Of a DNA stretch of 21,408 bases, positions 14,418 through 20,688 are shown in pieces. A model generated the notes under the pieces. The model made no database searches and was not told where the DNA came from. It saw only the letters and a program-made list of their open reading frames with translations. The stretch is from positions 1 through 21,408 of the IMG/VR virus record IMGVR_UViG_3300013126_000295, one strand, 5' to 3'. The translations under genes and the position numbers were made by a program. This DNA is from a virus. Each line of letters begins with the position of its first letter. The first letter of the stretch is position 1.

Positions 14418-14620
14418 GTGATGATCCTCGAAGGCTCGACGTTCAGTTCAGGTGCGGTGTCCTCGATTGCCTTGTAGCTTTTGGCATTGCCAAGGATCGA
14501 CTCCACCAGGACGGATATCATCTGATGCGCTTGTGACTCAGGCTCAACACGCTCGCCGAAGTCTGCCGATACGGTGACTGATTCACCGTCGTCGGTGATG
14601 GTGATGGATGCAGATGCCAT
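14414..14620 (-). CDS. Small hypothetical protein, 68 aa
   Basis: The start at 14620 is fixed by AAGGAGG 7 nt upstream and by its TAATG overlap with the preceding stop; the open frame upstream lacks such a site. The protein begins with a beta-rich segment (SASITITDDGESVTVSADFG) and continues with a helix (AHQMISVLVESILGNAK). I do not recognise a family. Confidence 0.75.
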   Translation of the reverse strand: MASASITITDDGESVTVSADFGERVEPESQAHQMISVLVESILGNAKSYKAIEDTAPELNVEPSRIIT

Positions 14621-15093
14621 TACGCGGCCTCCTTTTGTTGCATGGAATAGAACAGGTCGCGCAGGCACCGCAGCTTTCCGTCGGACAGTCGCGTAATCAG
14701 GTCGATGTGACCTTCAATCTCGCACCAGCAATCAGCCACGAGTGCAGCGCCAAAGCGTGAGAATTTCCTTATTGGCTGACTCAAAAGCCATTCAAACTTC
14801 TGGCTGATTGAGAAAACCTCAACCTTGCGGGCGCAAGGAAGCGGGTTTGGGTAGATTGCGATGCTCTCCTGATACTTCTGCTCTGCCGCAAGACAACTGA
14901 CGTAACCAAGCAGCTTGTCGTAAGCGTCGTCGTATGCCGTGGTTTTCATCAATTCGCAGTCGTTGCTGGTGCTGATGTCGCACGGCGACTGGCCGATGAC
15001 GCGAAAGCCATTGACCATTTCAATGACGCAGAACATAAAGCCTGGAATGTGGTGATACGTCACCGTGTCGATGTACTTGTCGGACACATTCAT
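14620..15093 (-). CDS. Phage protein with Gp49/66-like N-terminal motif, 157 aa
   Basis: The start at 15093 has GGAGGT 6 nt upstream and overlaps the previous stop (ATGA). Residues ~5-60 resemble the phage gp49/66 family (PF13876): HHIPGFMFCVIEMVNGFRVI, then a Cys/Asn segment and TTAYDDAYDKLLGY. The remaining ~90 residues are not recognised. No enzyme motif is seen. An operator-like palindrome (14807-14823) lies inside the coding sequence, about 190 bases before the start of the next gene. The family resemblance is moderate and its function is unknown. Confidence 0.75.
   Translation of the reverse strand: MNVSDKYIDTVTYHHIPGFMFCVIEMVNGFRVIGQSPCDISTSNDCELMKTTAYDDAYDKLLGYVSCLAAEQKYQESIAIYPNPLPCARKVEVFSISQKFEWLLSQPIRKFSRFGAALVADCWCEIEGHIDLITRLSDGKLRCLRDLFYSMQQKEAA
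14807..14823. promoter_or_regulatory. Putative CI/Cro operator inside a coding sequence
   Basis: ATTGAG-AAAAC-CTCAAC fits the same 6-5-6 consensus but lies within the gp49/66-like gene, where it encodes part of VEVFSISQKF. It is the only intragenic copy I found. It may be fortuitous or may serve as an internal block to transcription. Confidence 0.5.
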
Positions 15094-15476
15094 GCTGCGA
15101 CCTCCACGGGCTTGACCTCTACCGCCGTCTTGGCCGGCTTTACTTCGAGGGGCAGCAGCTTGTAGATGTCGGGCTGGTTGTCGGCCAGCCACTTGACGCC
15201 CTTTTCATCCAGTTCAGGCTTGAGTTTGACGGGGTGCATGTCTGCCGGGATTTGAGCCTTGATCGTCTCCCAGGCTTTCCAGTCCATCTTGCGACTGATC
15301 TTGCCGGTGACGGTGATCTTGAAGCCGGTGGCATCTACGGTCTTGGCGCCTTCATCACGCTTGCCCGTGAGTTCGACGATCTGATCTTCGATGGCCACAC
15401 GCTCGGCGTTGGCCTTTTGCTCGGCCTTCTTGGCGGCCAGCCAGTCGGTGCAGAGTTGCTCGATGGTCTGGCTCAT
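15090..15476 (-). CDS. Conserved phage-type early protein, 128 aa
   Basis: The N-terminal half is a helical, charged segment (CTDWLAAKKAEQKANAERVA) leading into EDQIVELTGKRDEGAKT and KITVTGKISRKMDWKAWE. The rest includes DMHPVKLKPELDEKGVKW and a Lys/Pro/Val-rich tail. I recall the overall pattern from early operons of Gram-negative temperate phages, possibly a DUF7173-like family, but the function is unknown. The start at 15476 overlaps the previous stop (ATGA) and has GGGGA upstream; a GTG 24 bases earlier is an alternative. Confidence 0.8.
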   Translation of the reverse strand: MSQTIEQLCTDWLAAKKAEQKANAERVAIEDQIVELTGKRDEGAKTVDATGFKITVTGKISRKMDWKAWETIKAQIPADMHPVKLKPELDEKGVKWLADNQPDIYKLLPLEVKPAKTAVEVKPVEVAA

Positions 15477-15580
15477 AGCGTCATCCCCGCGTTGCGCCAC
15501 GCTGTCCGAACGCGATTCTTCACTGGCATGTGCCGGAAGATGCGCAGGTAGTAAATGAAGTCGGTCAGAAACTTTCTCAC
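15473..15580 (-). CDS. Very small basic protein, 35 aa, GTG start
   Basis: This short gene is supported by AAGGAG 5 nt before a GTG and by a 4-base overlap of its stop with the next start. The product begins VRKFLTDFIYYLRIFRHM and ends RTAWRNAGMTL. That pattern (a hydrophobic/aromatic helix, then basic residues and R-x-AW-x2-A-x-x-TL) is familiar from tiny proteins in phage early operons. It would be the first gene of the leftward operon, about 60 bases from the -10 box of the promoter. No function is assigned. Confidence 0.75.
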   Translation of the reverse strand: MRKFLTDFIYYLRIFRHMPVKNRVRTAWRNAGMTL

Positions 15581-15630
15581 TTTCGCTCCTTCGTTGGTTG
15601 ATGGTTTCGGTAGCCGCTCATCAATTTCTT

Positions 15631-15647
15631 GTTGAGCGAAACTCAAT
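15631..15647. promoter_or_regulatory. Putative operator at the leftward promoter (promoter-proximal copy)
   Basis: GTTGAG-CGAAA-CTCAAT overlaps the edge of the proposed -10 box and the start region of the leftward promoter, where a bound repressor would block initiation. Confidence 0.8.
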
Positions 15648-15673
15648 CATAAAGCAAATTGAGAAAAACTCAA
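15646..15673 (-). promoter_or_regulatory. Leftward early promoter (PL-like)
   Basis: Read leftward, TTGAGT (15668-15673) is followed after 16 bases by TATGAT (15646-15651), a good sigma-70 match. Both hexamers overlap operator copies, so the promoter is almost certainly controlled by the CI/Cro pair. It would drive the operon from 15580 to 6529. Confidence 0.75.
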
Positions 15674-15674
15674 C
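15658..15674. promoter_or_regulatory. Putative operator at the leftward promoter (-35 copy)
   Basis: ATTGAG-AAAAA-CTCAAC covers the -35 hexamer of the leftward promoter. Its centre is 27 bases from the other copy, a spacing that would allow repressor dimers to bind side by side. Confidence 0.8.
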
Positions 15675-15716
15675 CATCAAGGCGAAAAAAATTTTTACCG
15701 CGTTGAGTCTTGTTGT

Positions 15717-16343
15717 TCAGGAAAGCATCTTGCGGATGGTGATTTCCGTCACCATGCCAATGATGCGCACGCCTTCATCCATGCGGTACGTGGGAAATCG
15801 GGTGTCGTCCGCAACCAACAGATCGTCGCCGCCTTCGCGCACGTACTTGCGCAACACGGGTTCGCTGGCCTTGTTGATGACGGCCAGGACAATCTGGCCC
15901 GGTTCGGCAACATGGCCCTTGCTGATGACGGCATAGCACCCGGTCGGGCAGGTGCTGGTTAAGGCATCGCTGGCCACAAGCATGGCGGCTGCCGTTTGTG
16001 GTGGGTACGCAACAGCGGTTTGCAGCAGTTCCGCGACCGCTTCCCAGTGCCAGCGGGCCATTGCAGAGGGCGGCACGACGGGCACGGCATGGAATGGCGC
16101 CTCTGCCTTGCTGCCAATGGCAGCCTGTTTTCCGCTTTCCACGCCCAGCAGCCAGTCGCAACTGACGTGGTACCAGCGTGACAGTTCAGCCAGGGTCGAG
16201 GCGTTGGGTTCAGTCTTTCCGGCCTCCCACAGATTGACGGTGGAGGGCGATAGGTTCAGGTGTTTGGCCACGTCGCGCTGGGTGATTTCCGGTGTGATGG
16301 CCTGACGTGCGGCACGCAGGCGCTGGGCAAGCAGTGGTTTCAT
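15717..16343 (-). CDS. CI-like repressor: XRE HTH plus S24 (LexA-like) domain lacking the catalytic serine, 208 aa
   Basis: This is the probable prophage repressor. Residues ~5-65 are an XRE-type helix-turn-helix (ITQRDVAKHLNLSPSTVNLW, then EAGKTEPNASTLAELSRWY). Residues ~110-208 follow the LexA/CI S24 fold, including VAEPGQIVLAVIN and IIGMVTEI. At the position of the active serine (GDSM or GNSM in relatives) it reads SDAL, so alanine 127 replaces serine, while lysine 166 (VLRKYVR) is kept. The spacing of 39 compares with 37 in LexA and 43 in lambda CI. I also see no Ala-Gly cleavage site between the domains. The start at 16343 is set by AAGGAG 6 nt upstream. The flanking promoters carry palindromes that it probably binds. 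Confidence 0.92.
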   Translation of the reverse strand: MKPLLAQRLRAARQAITPEITQRDVAKHLNLSPSTVNLWEAGKTEPNASTLAELSRWYHVSCDWLLGVESGKQAAIGSKAEAPFHAVPVVPPSAMARWHWEAVAELLQTAVAYPPQTAAAMLVASDALTSTCPTGCYAVISKGHVAEPGQIVLAVINKASEPVLRKYVREGGDDLLVADDTRFPTYRMDEGVRIIGMVTEITIRKMLS

Positions 16344-16390
16344 GGTGCGCTCCTTCGGTCGGTCGTTCAGTAAATTTAATGCGTGAGTCA

Positions 16391-16410
16391 AGTATAGAGA
16401 AATACTCAGC
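16391..16410 (-). promoter_or_regulatory. Repressor promoter -10 with degenerate operator
   Basis: Read leftward, TATACT (16391-16396) is a good -10 box for the repressor gene, 47 bases before its start; the -35 region is poor, as in activated maintenance promoters. A weak operator, ATAGAG-AAATA-CTCAGC (16394-16410), overlaps it. This suggests autoregulation. Confidence 0.55.
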
Positions 16411-16412
16411 CC

Positions 16413-16439
16413 TTGGCGATACGGTGATTTGTGTATAAC
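16413..16439 (+). promoter_or_regulatory. Rightward early promoter (PR-like)
   Basis: TTGGCG (16413-16418) and TATAAC (16434-16439) are separated by 15 bases, a short but workable spacing. The promoter would start a ~25-base leader before the Cro-like gene. An exact operator begins at the next base. Confidence 0.6.
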
Positions 16440-16456
16440 ATTGAGTTTTTCTCAAT
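16440..16456. promoter_or_regulatory. Putative operator at the rightward promoter
   Basis: ATTGAG-TTTTT-CTCAAT lies just after the -10 box of the rightward promoter and covers the expected start site. The sequence after it contains an extra half-site (ATCTCAA). Confidence 0.8.
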
Positions 16457-16470
16457 CTCAAAACACGGCG

Positions 16471-16734
16471 ATGACCAAGAAAATGAGTAATTCTGATGAG
16501 CCGGTGGGCTTCACCGTCGAGGGTGTGCTGGCGCTGGCGGGTGGGCGTGGCGCGGTTGCCAAGGAGCTTGGCGTGTCGGTGCAGTCCGTTGTGAAGTGGG
16601 GCCGCCGCATCCCGGCGCCCCATGCCCGCAAGGTGGCTGTCATGGCAGGCCTGCCGCTGGAGATCGTGCGCCCGGACATGGTGAAGCGTGGCCACGACGA
16701 GGCAAGCGAGTACGTGAGGGCTTCTCGAACATGA
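16471..16734 (+). CDS. Cro-like HTH regulator, 87 aa
   Basis: This is the first gene rightward from the immunity region, divergent from the repressor. Residues ~20-60 form a Cro/YdaS-type helix-turn-helix (LALAGGRGAVAKELGVSVQS, then VVKWGRRIPAPHARKVAVM). It likely binds the same operators as the repressor and helps commit to lytic growth. The ATG at 16471 is in a short leader with a weak ribosome binding site (ACGGCG); an ATG at 16483 is an alternative. Its stop overlaps the next start (ATGA). Confidence 0.88.
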   Translation: MTKKMSNSDEPVGFTVEGVLALAGGRGAVAKELGVSVQSVVKWGRRIPAPHARKVAVMAGLPLEIVRPDMVKRGHDEASEYVRASRT

Positions 16735-17204
16735 GGAAGCGCAGCAAGTACCGGCCAAAAGTGGTAAGGCTTGACGTGATGACGTGGGTCATCAACGGCA
16801 TGCGGCCAGTGACCGATGCAGCAGACGAGATTCTGACGCTGCGCATCAAGAACCACATGGCGATTGAGATGTTGCGCAAGGGGGAGGGCACAAAATCCGA
16901 CATGGATGTCGTGATCGCTGCCTTCAACATGACGGAGGCGCTGGCGCGGCTTCGCATTGGCAGCGAACTGGCAGACAAGATACGGGCAGGGCAAGACGCG
17001 CTCTATGCCTTGGCGAAGCGTGGCGCCAACCTCGGGCGCTTCATCTTCACCGGCCCGGAGTTGCAGGCCGTCAATCTGGTCATGGAGATCCACGATGCCC
17101 AGCTTGACGTATGCACCATCGCCGAACTGGAAAAGGCTGTCGAGATCGTCAAGCAGGAGCTTCGCCACAAGCGCATGCGTGTGGTGGAAGTGAAGGAGGC
17201 TTGA
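16731..17204 (+). CDS. Conserved phage-type hypothetical protein, 157 aa
   Basis: The ATG overlaps the Cro-like stop. The protein starts with basic residues (MRKRSKYRPK) and continues as a helical protein, with NHMAIEMLRKGEGTKSDMD, then a block with FNMTEALARL and GQDALYALAKRG. I recall the same pattern (helical, with TGPELQAVNLVMEIHDAQLD) directly after cro in other temperate phages. No function is known to me and no catalytic motif is seen. Co-transcription with the Cro-like gene and the primase suggests an early role. Confidence 0.82.
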   Translation: MRKRSKYRPKVVRLDVMTWVINGMRPVTDAADEILTLRIKNHMAIEMLRKGEGTKSDMDVVIAAFNMTEALARLRIGSELADKIRAGQDALYALAKRGANLGRFIFTGPELQAVNLVMEIHDAQLDVCTIAELEKAVEIVKQELRHKRMRVVEVKEA

Positions 17205-17207
17205 CCC

Positions 17208-17567
17208 ATGGCCCCACCACTGAACAAAGGGCGGCGCATCGTCAAGATCAACGCCATGTCGCAGGCCAAGCTGATCGCGCTCATGCTCGATGGCGTCTAT
17301 ACCTGCGAGCAACTGGCCGAAGAAACCGGCCTGCACTACGTCACCGTTCTCCAATACACCCGCGAACTGCACCGGGCCAAGGCTGCGCACATTTCGAGCT
17401 GGGAGAAGGATAGCCGGGGGCGCGATGCCATCAAGGTCTATCAGATCGGCAGAGGGCGGGACGCCAAGCGCGAGAAGCTGACCGCTGCCCAACGGCAGGC
17501 GCGGTATCGGTCCAAAAAGAAAGCACACGCCTTGTGCCAACTGTTCGCCGGAAAGCAGACAGCATGA
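17208..17567 (+). CDS. Helix-turn-helix protein upstream of the primase, 119 aa
   Basis: The ATG has AAGGAGG 8 nt upstream. Residues ~15-60 look like a winged or simple helix-turn-helix (AKLIALMLDGVYTCEQLAEE, then TGLHYVTVLQYTRELH), followed by beta-rich residues (DAIKVYQIGRGRDAKREK) and a basic tail (QARYRSKKKA). Proteins of this type before phage primases may help load the replication machinery or regulate it; that is inference. Its stop overlaps the primase start by 4 bases. Confidence 0.82.
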   Translation: MAPPLNKGRRIVKINAMSQAKLIALMLDGVYTCEQLAEETGLHYVTVLQYTRELHRAKAAHISSWEKDSRGRDAIKVYQIGRGRDAKREKLTAAQRQARYRSKKKAHALCQLFAGKQTA

Positions 17568-19999
17568 ACGAAGAAAAACAAGATCAATCCATCTTTGCCG
17601 CATTTGCGTGGAAGTTTCTGGAGCGAGACATCAGCGTGGTGCCCATTGCACCAGGCACCAAAAAACCCGGCCAGTATTCGCAGGAGCAGGGATGGCGCGG
17701 CATGGGCGACTGGACGCGCTTCGCGCAGCGTATGCCCACCGACATCGAGATCGAGCACTGGGAGAAGTGGCCGGATGCCGGTATCGGCGTGGTGCTCGGC
17801 AAGCTGTCCGGGCTGGTGGCGCTGGACAAGGACTACGATTTGCCGGGTGGCGGCAATGACGCGCTACAAGCCCTGATCCCGTACAGCCCGGTGGCCAAGA
17901 AGGGCGAGAAGGGCTGGACACGGTTCTACCGCTGGAACGGCGAGAAGTCATGCAGCTTCGACGTGGGCGGCATGCGCGTGCTCGATGTGCTGTCGGACGG
18001 TCGGCAAACCGTAGTGCCGCCGACGATCCACCCTACCGGCCTGCACTACACCTGGATCACGGAGGACACGCTTGATTCGCTGCTGTCGGTGTCGGAACTG
18101 CCGATACTGCCCGACGACTTCCTCCAGCAAATCGAAAAGGTGCTGGCGCCGTACCAGTCTGACAACGACAAGAAGCACCAGAAGCGGCACGTCGCACCCA
18201 AGGAGGACGACGGCCACATCAACACCGATCTGTCGATTCAGGCCGAATACTTCCGTGACCTGAATGCCGCCGCGCTGTCGCGCCTGGATGACTGGGTGCC
18301 CAAGATCATCCCAACGGCCAAGGCTGACCACGACGGCTACCGCTGCATCGCTACTTGGCGCAACTGCAAGAACCCGAACGTCGGCATCCACCCGCACGGC
18401 ATCCGTGACTGGGGCGGGGGCTACGGCATGACCGCCGTCGATTTGGTGATGTACGCGAACGGGATGCCGTTTCAGCGGGCCGCTGAATCACTGCGCAACT
18501 GCTTGGCCCTGTCGGAGCCTGAACCTATCCAGATGACCGTGGGCGGCCAGCCCCAGCACCAGGCACACCCGCCAGCCCACACACCGGCCAAGTTGCCGCC
18601 GCTGCCATGGCAGAAGATGGTGGAACAGCCCGCGCCCGTGATGCTGCCGCCAACGACCAGCGACGAACCGGCGATGGCCATACCGCGCTTCATCACCAAC
18701 CCGCCAGGAATCCTGAACGACATCGCCGCCTGGATCACGGCCACGGCACCGAAGTCCCAGCCAGAACTGTCGCTGGCCGCCGCCATCTCCCTGGGCGCAA
18801 CCTGCACCCAGCGCATCTACCGCAGCAATCTGGCCAACTTCACCAGCCTGTACATGGTCATGGTGGCCAAGTCGACCGAAGGCAAGGAACACCCGCAGTC
18901 GTGCGTGGAGCGTGTGCTGACGGCTGCCGGACTGCAAGACTTGATTGCCGGGTCGGGCTACACCTCGGCGGGCGCCGTGTTCTCGGCACTGCTGCGACAG
19001 CCCAGCCACATCGCCATCATCGACGAGATGGGCAAGCTGCTGAAACTCTCGCGCAGCAAGGGCAACGCCAACAGCGAGGCGGCCATCGACAAGCTGGTGG
19101 AGGCCTTCGGCAAGCTGAACGGCGTGATTCGCCCACCGGTCTATTCGACCATGACCATGACCAAGGCGCAGGCCGGGGCCATGCAGGGGGCGGTGCAGAT
19201 GATCCACAACCCTGCCGTGTCGATTCTGGGGGCGACGACGCCCTCCACGTTCTACGGCAACCTGACCGACGATCTGGTGCAGGATGGTTTCCTCGGTCGC
19301 CTGATCGTGGTCGAGTCCAGCCAGCCGCGCCAACTTGCCCGCTTCGTCGATCAGACAGATCCACCGGCCCGCATTGTCGAGTGGTGCAAGAAAGTCAATG
19401 CACCAGCCCAGCGCACGGGCAACCTGTCGGAGATCGCCATGGCAGAGATGCCGGCCACGACGGTCGGCATGGAGATCAGGGACGAATGCCAGGAGTTGAT
19501 GCGGGCATTCGAGACGGAACTGAACCAGTTGAAAGACCAGTTCGAGCCGGAGCATCTGGACGTGCTGCTGGGACGGACGTTCGAGAAGGCGCTACGCCTG
19601 TCGATGATCGCCGCCAAAGCATGCGATCCCAACACCGTGACCGTGCGCCGCGATCATCTGGAGTGGGCCATCAGCTACGTGCGCCACTACGACATGGCGA
19701 TGATTCGCGCCGTTCGCAAGAACCGCATCGTGAATCAGATCGACACAGACATGAAGAAGGCCGTCGACTACATCAAGGGTGCCCGCAAGTACGCCAGCGA
19801 TCCCAAGCTGGCGCATCTGGCCAGCGTGCTGGCGTCAGGCGCAATGCCGCGCCAGTTGCTCTTGAAGAAGATGCACATGAAGGCCAGCGAGTTCAATGCC
19901 ATGATCGACACGGCCATCGAGGCGGGCATCATCACCCGGTCGCCCGGTGTGCATCTCAACTACGCGGGCGATGTGTATTACTGCGCCGATCAAGACTGA
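17564..19999 (+). CDS. Bifunctional primase-polymerase fused to DUF3987 helicase-like domain, 811 aa
   Basis: This is the phage replication primase. Residues ~10-165 are an archaeo-eukaryotic prim-pol domain: D88-x-D90 (VALDKDYD) are candidate metal ligands and RQTVVPPTIH (147-156) is the sxH-type motif. Residues ~250-310 resemble a CHC2 primase zinc-finger fold (NPNVGIHPHGIRDWGGGYGM, then TAVDLVM) with most zinc ligands missing. From ~370 it matches DUF3987, with an atypical P-loop (KSTEGKEH near 433), a Walker B-like IAIIDEMGKLL near 482 and a conserved ILGATTPSTFY segment. The C-terminal ~60 residues could form a small winged helix. The start at 17564 overlaps the preceding stop. It would prime, and perhaps unwind, DNA at the phage origin. 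An origin was not located. Confidence 0.9.
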   Translation: MNEEKQDQSIFAAFAWKFLERDISVVPIAPGTKKPGQYSQEQGWRGMGDWTRFAQRMPTDIEIEHWEKWPDAGIGVVLGKLSGLVALDKDYDLPGGGNDALQALIPYSPVAKKGEKGWTRFYRWNGEKSCSFDVGGMRVLDVLSDGRQTVVPPTIHPTGLHYTWITEDTLDSLLSVSELPILPDDFLQQIEKVLAPYQSDNDKKHQKRHVAPKEDDGHINTDLSIQAEYFRDLNAAALSRLDDWVPKIIPTAKADHDGYRCIATWRNCKNPNVGIHPHGIRDWGGGYGMTAVDLVMYANGMPFQRAAESLRNCLALSEPEPIQMTVGGQPQHQAHPPAHTPAKLPPLPWQKMVEQPAPVMLPPTTSDEPAMAIPRFITNPPGILNDIAAWITATAPKSQPELSLAAAISLGATCTQRIYRSNLANFTSLYMVMVAKSTEGKEHPQSCVERVLTAAGLQDLIAGSGYTSAGAVFSALLRQPSHIAIIDEMGKLLKLSRSKGNANSEAAIDKLVEAFGKLNGVIRPPVYSTMTMTKAQAGAMQGAVQMIHNPAVSILGATTPSTFYGNLTDDLVQDGFLGRLIVVESSQPRQLARFVDQTDPPARIVEWCKKVNAPAQRTGNLSEIAMAEMPATTVGMEIRDECQELMRAFETELNQLKDQFEPEHLDVLLGRTFEKALRLSMIAAKACDPNTVTVRRDHLEWAISYVRHYDMAMIRAVRKNRIVNQIDTDMKKAVDYIKGARKYASDPKLAHLASVLASGAMPRQLLLKKMHMKASEFNAMIDTAIEAGIITRSPGVHLNYAGDVYYCADQD

Positions 20000-20145
20000 C
20001 GACGGGTTGCGCGATCGTACTCGTCGGCCAGTCTTGAGGCGCCGGCTTCTGCCTGCATTCGCTCGTTCTCGGTGCGCTCTTGCCATCGACCTACCCGGTA
20101 CGCAACGTACAGGGCCAGCAGCATCAGTATTCCATTCATGTCCAT
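19990..20145 (-). CDS. Small predicted membrane-anchored protein, 51 aa
   Basis: The ATG at 20145 has AAGGAG 6 nt upstream. The product starts MDMNGILMLLALYVAYRVG, a short hydrophobic N-terminal helix. A charged, helical, probably coiled-coil part follows (WQERTENERMQAEAGASRL, ADEYDRATRRQS). It overlaps the primase 3' end by 10 bases on the opposite strand. It follows a terminator, so it may have its own promoter, though none is obvious in the 32 bases between. No function is assigned. Confidence 0.7.
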   Translation of the reverse strand: MDMNGILMLLALYVAYRVGRWQERTENERMQAEAGASRLADEYDRATRRQS

Positions 20146-20177
20146 CGTTCGCTCCTTCGTTCCCGTCAGTCTGGCAC

Positions 20178-20201
20178 AAAAAAAGGCCGATTGCTCGGCC
20201 T
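20178..20201 (-). terminator. Rho-independent terminator for the leftward accessory genes
   Basis: Read leftward, AGGCCGA pairs with TCGGCCT across GCAA and is followed by seven T residues. It lies directly after the AlpA/AT-hook-like gene at 20206. Confidence 0.85.
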
Positions 20202-20205
20202 GGGT

Positions 20206-20499
20206 TTAGGGCTTCTTCTTCTTTGGGCGCTTGACGCCTTCCGGGTAGGGCTGCTTGTTGCGCGAACCGGGGGGCCTGCCACGGCCACGCCTGCCGACGA
20301 TCTGCTCCACCTTCCCATTCGTGCGCAGCTTGTTGCCCACCACCGGCAACGAGGACATCATCAAGTCTGACCAGCGGATCACCCAGCGCCCATTGAGCAA
20401 CTCGGCATCGCCGATCATGTAGCCAGCACGGCACCAGGCTGTCACGCATTGCGGCGTGACGCCAAGCAGTTCGGCAAGCTGTTTCGGGGTCATCAGCAT
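20206..20499 (-). CDS. Small HTH protein with AT-hook-like basic tail, 97 aa
   Basis: Residues ~1-50 resemble an AlpA/MerR-type helix-turn-helix (MTPKQLAELLGVTPQCVTAW, then a wing with RWVIRWSDL). The tail carries GRRGRGRPPGSRNK, close to the AT-hook core (RGRP), and ends in KRPKKKKP. It is likely DNA-binding; it could be a regulator or a nucleoid-type protein. Either ATG 20499 or 20493 may be the start. It ends at a terminator. Confidence 0.78.
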   Translation of the reverse strand: MLMTPKQLAELLGVTPQCVTAWCRAGYMIGDAELLNGRWVIRWSDLMMSSLPVVGNKLRTNGKVEQIVGRRGRGRPPGSRNKQPYPEGVKRPKKKKP

Positions 20500-20502
20500 G
20501 GC

Positions 20503-20688
20503 CTACGCCCCCACAATCGGCTTGACGTGGCAGGCGTGGTGCAGCGCGGTTTCCCGGTTTCCGCCATCCATCAGGACAGTGATTCGTGTCCATTGGCCAG
20601 GTTCGCGCCGCACCTTCTGGTATTTCTGCCCGGTGCGGCACAGCACAAACCGCACGCCATCGCCAAGCTGACGCAGGTAGATGGTCAT
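20503..20688 (-). CDS. Small hypothetical protein, 61 aa
   Basis: The ATG at 20688 overlaps the stop of the upstream gene (ATGA). The sequence is beta-rich (TIYLRQLGDGVRFVLCRTGQ, WTRITVLMDGG). I do not recognise a family. Its ribosome binding site is weak, so coupled translation is likely. Confidence 0.7.
   Translation of the reverse strand: MTIYLRQLGDGVRFVLCRTGQKYQKVRREPGQWTRITVLMDGGNRETALHHACHVKPIVGA

Noticed and set aside
18488-19555. 355-codon frame on the - strand and a 476-codon frame on the + strand in another phase (18607-20037)
   Set aside because: Both are shadows of the primase, and their composition (His/Gly/Arg-rich) is typical of off-frame reading in GC-rich DNA.
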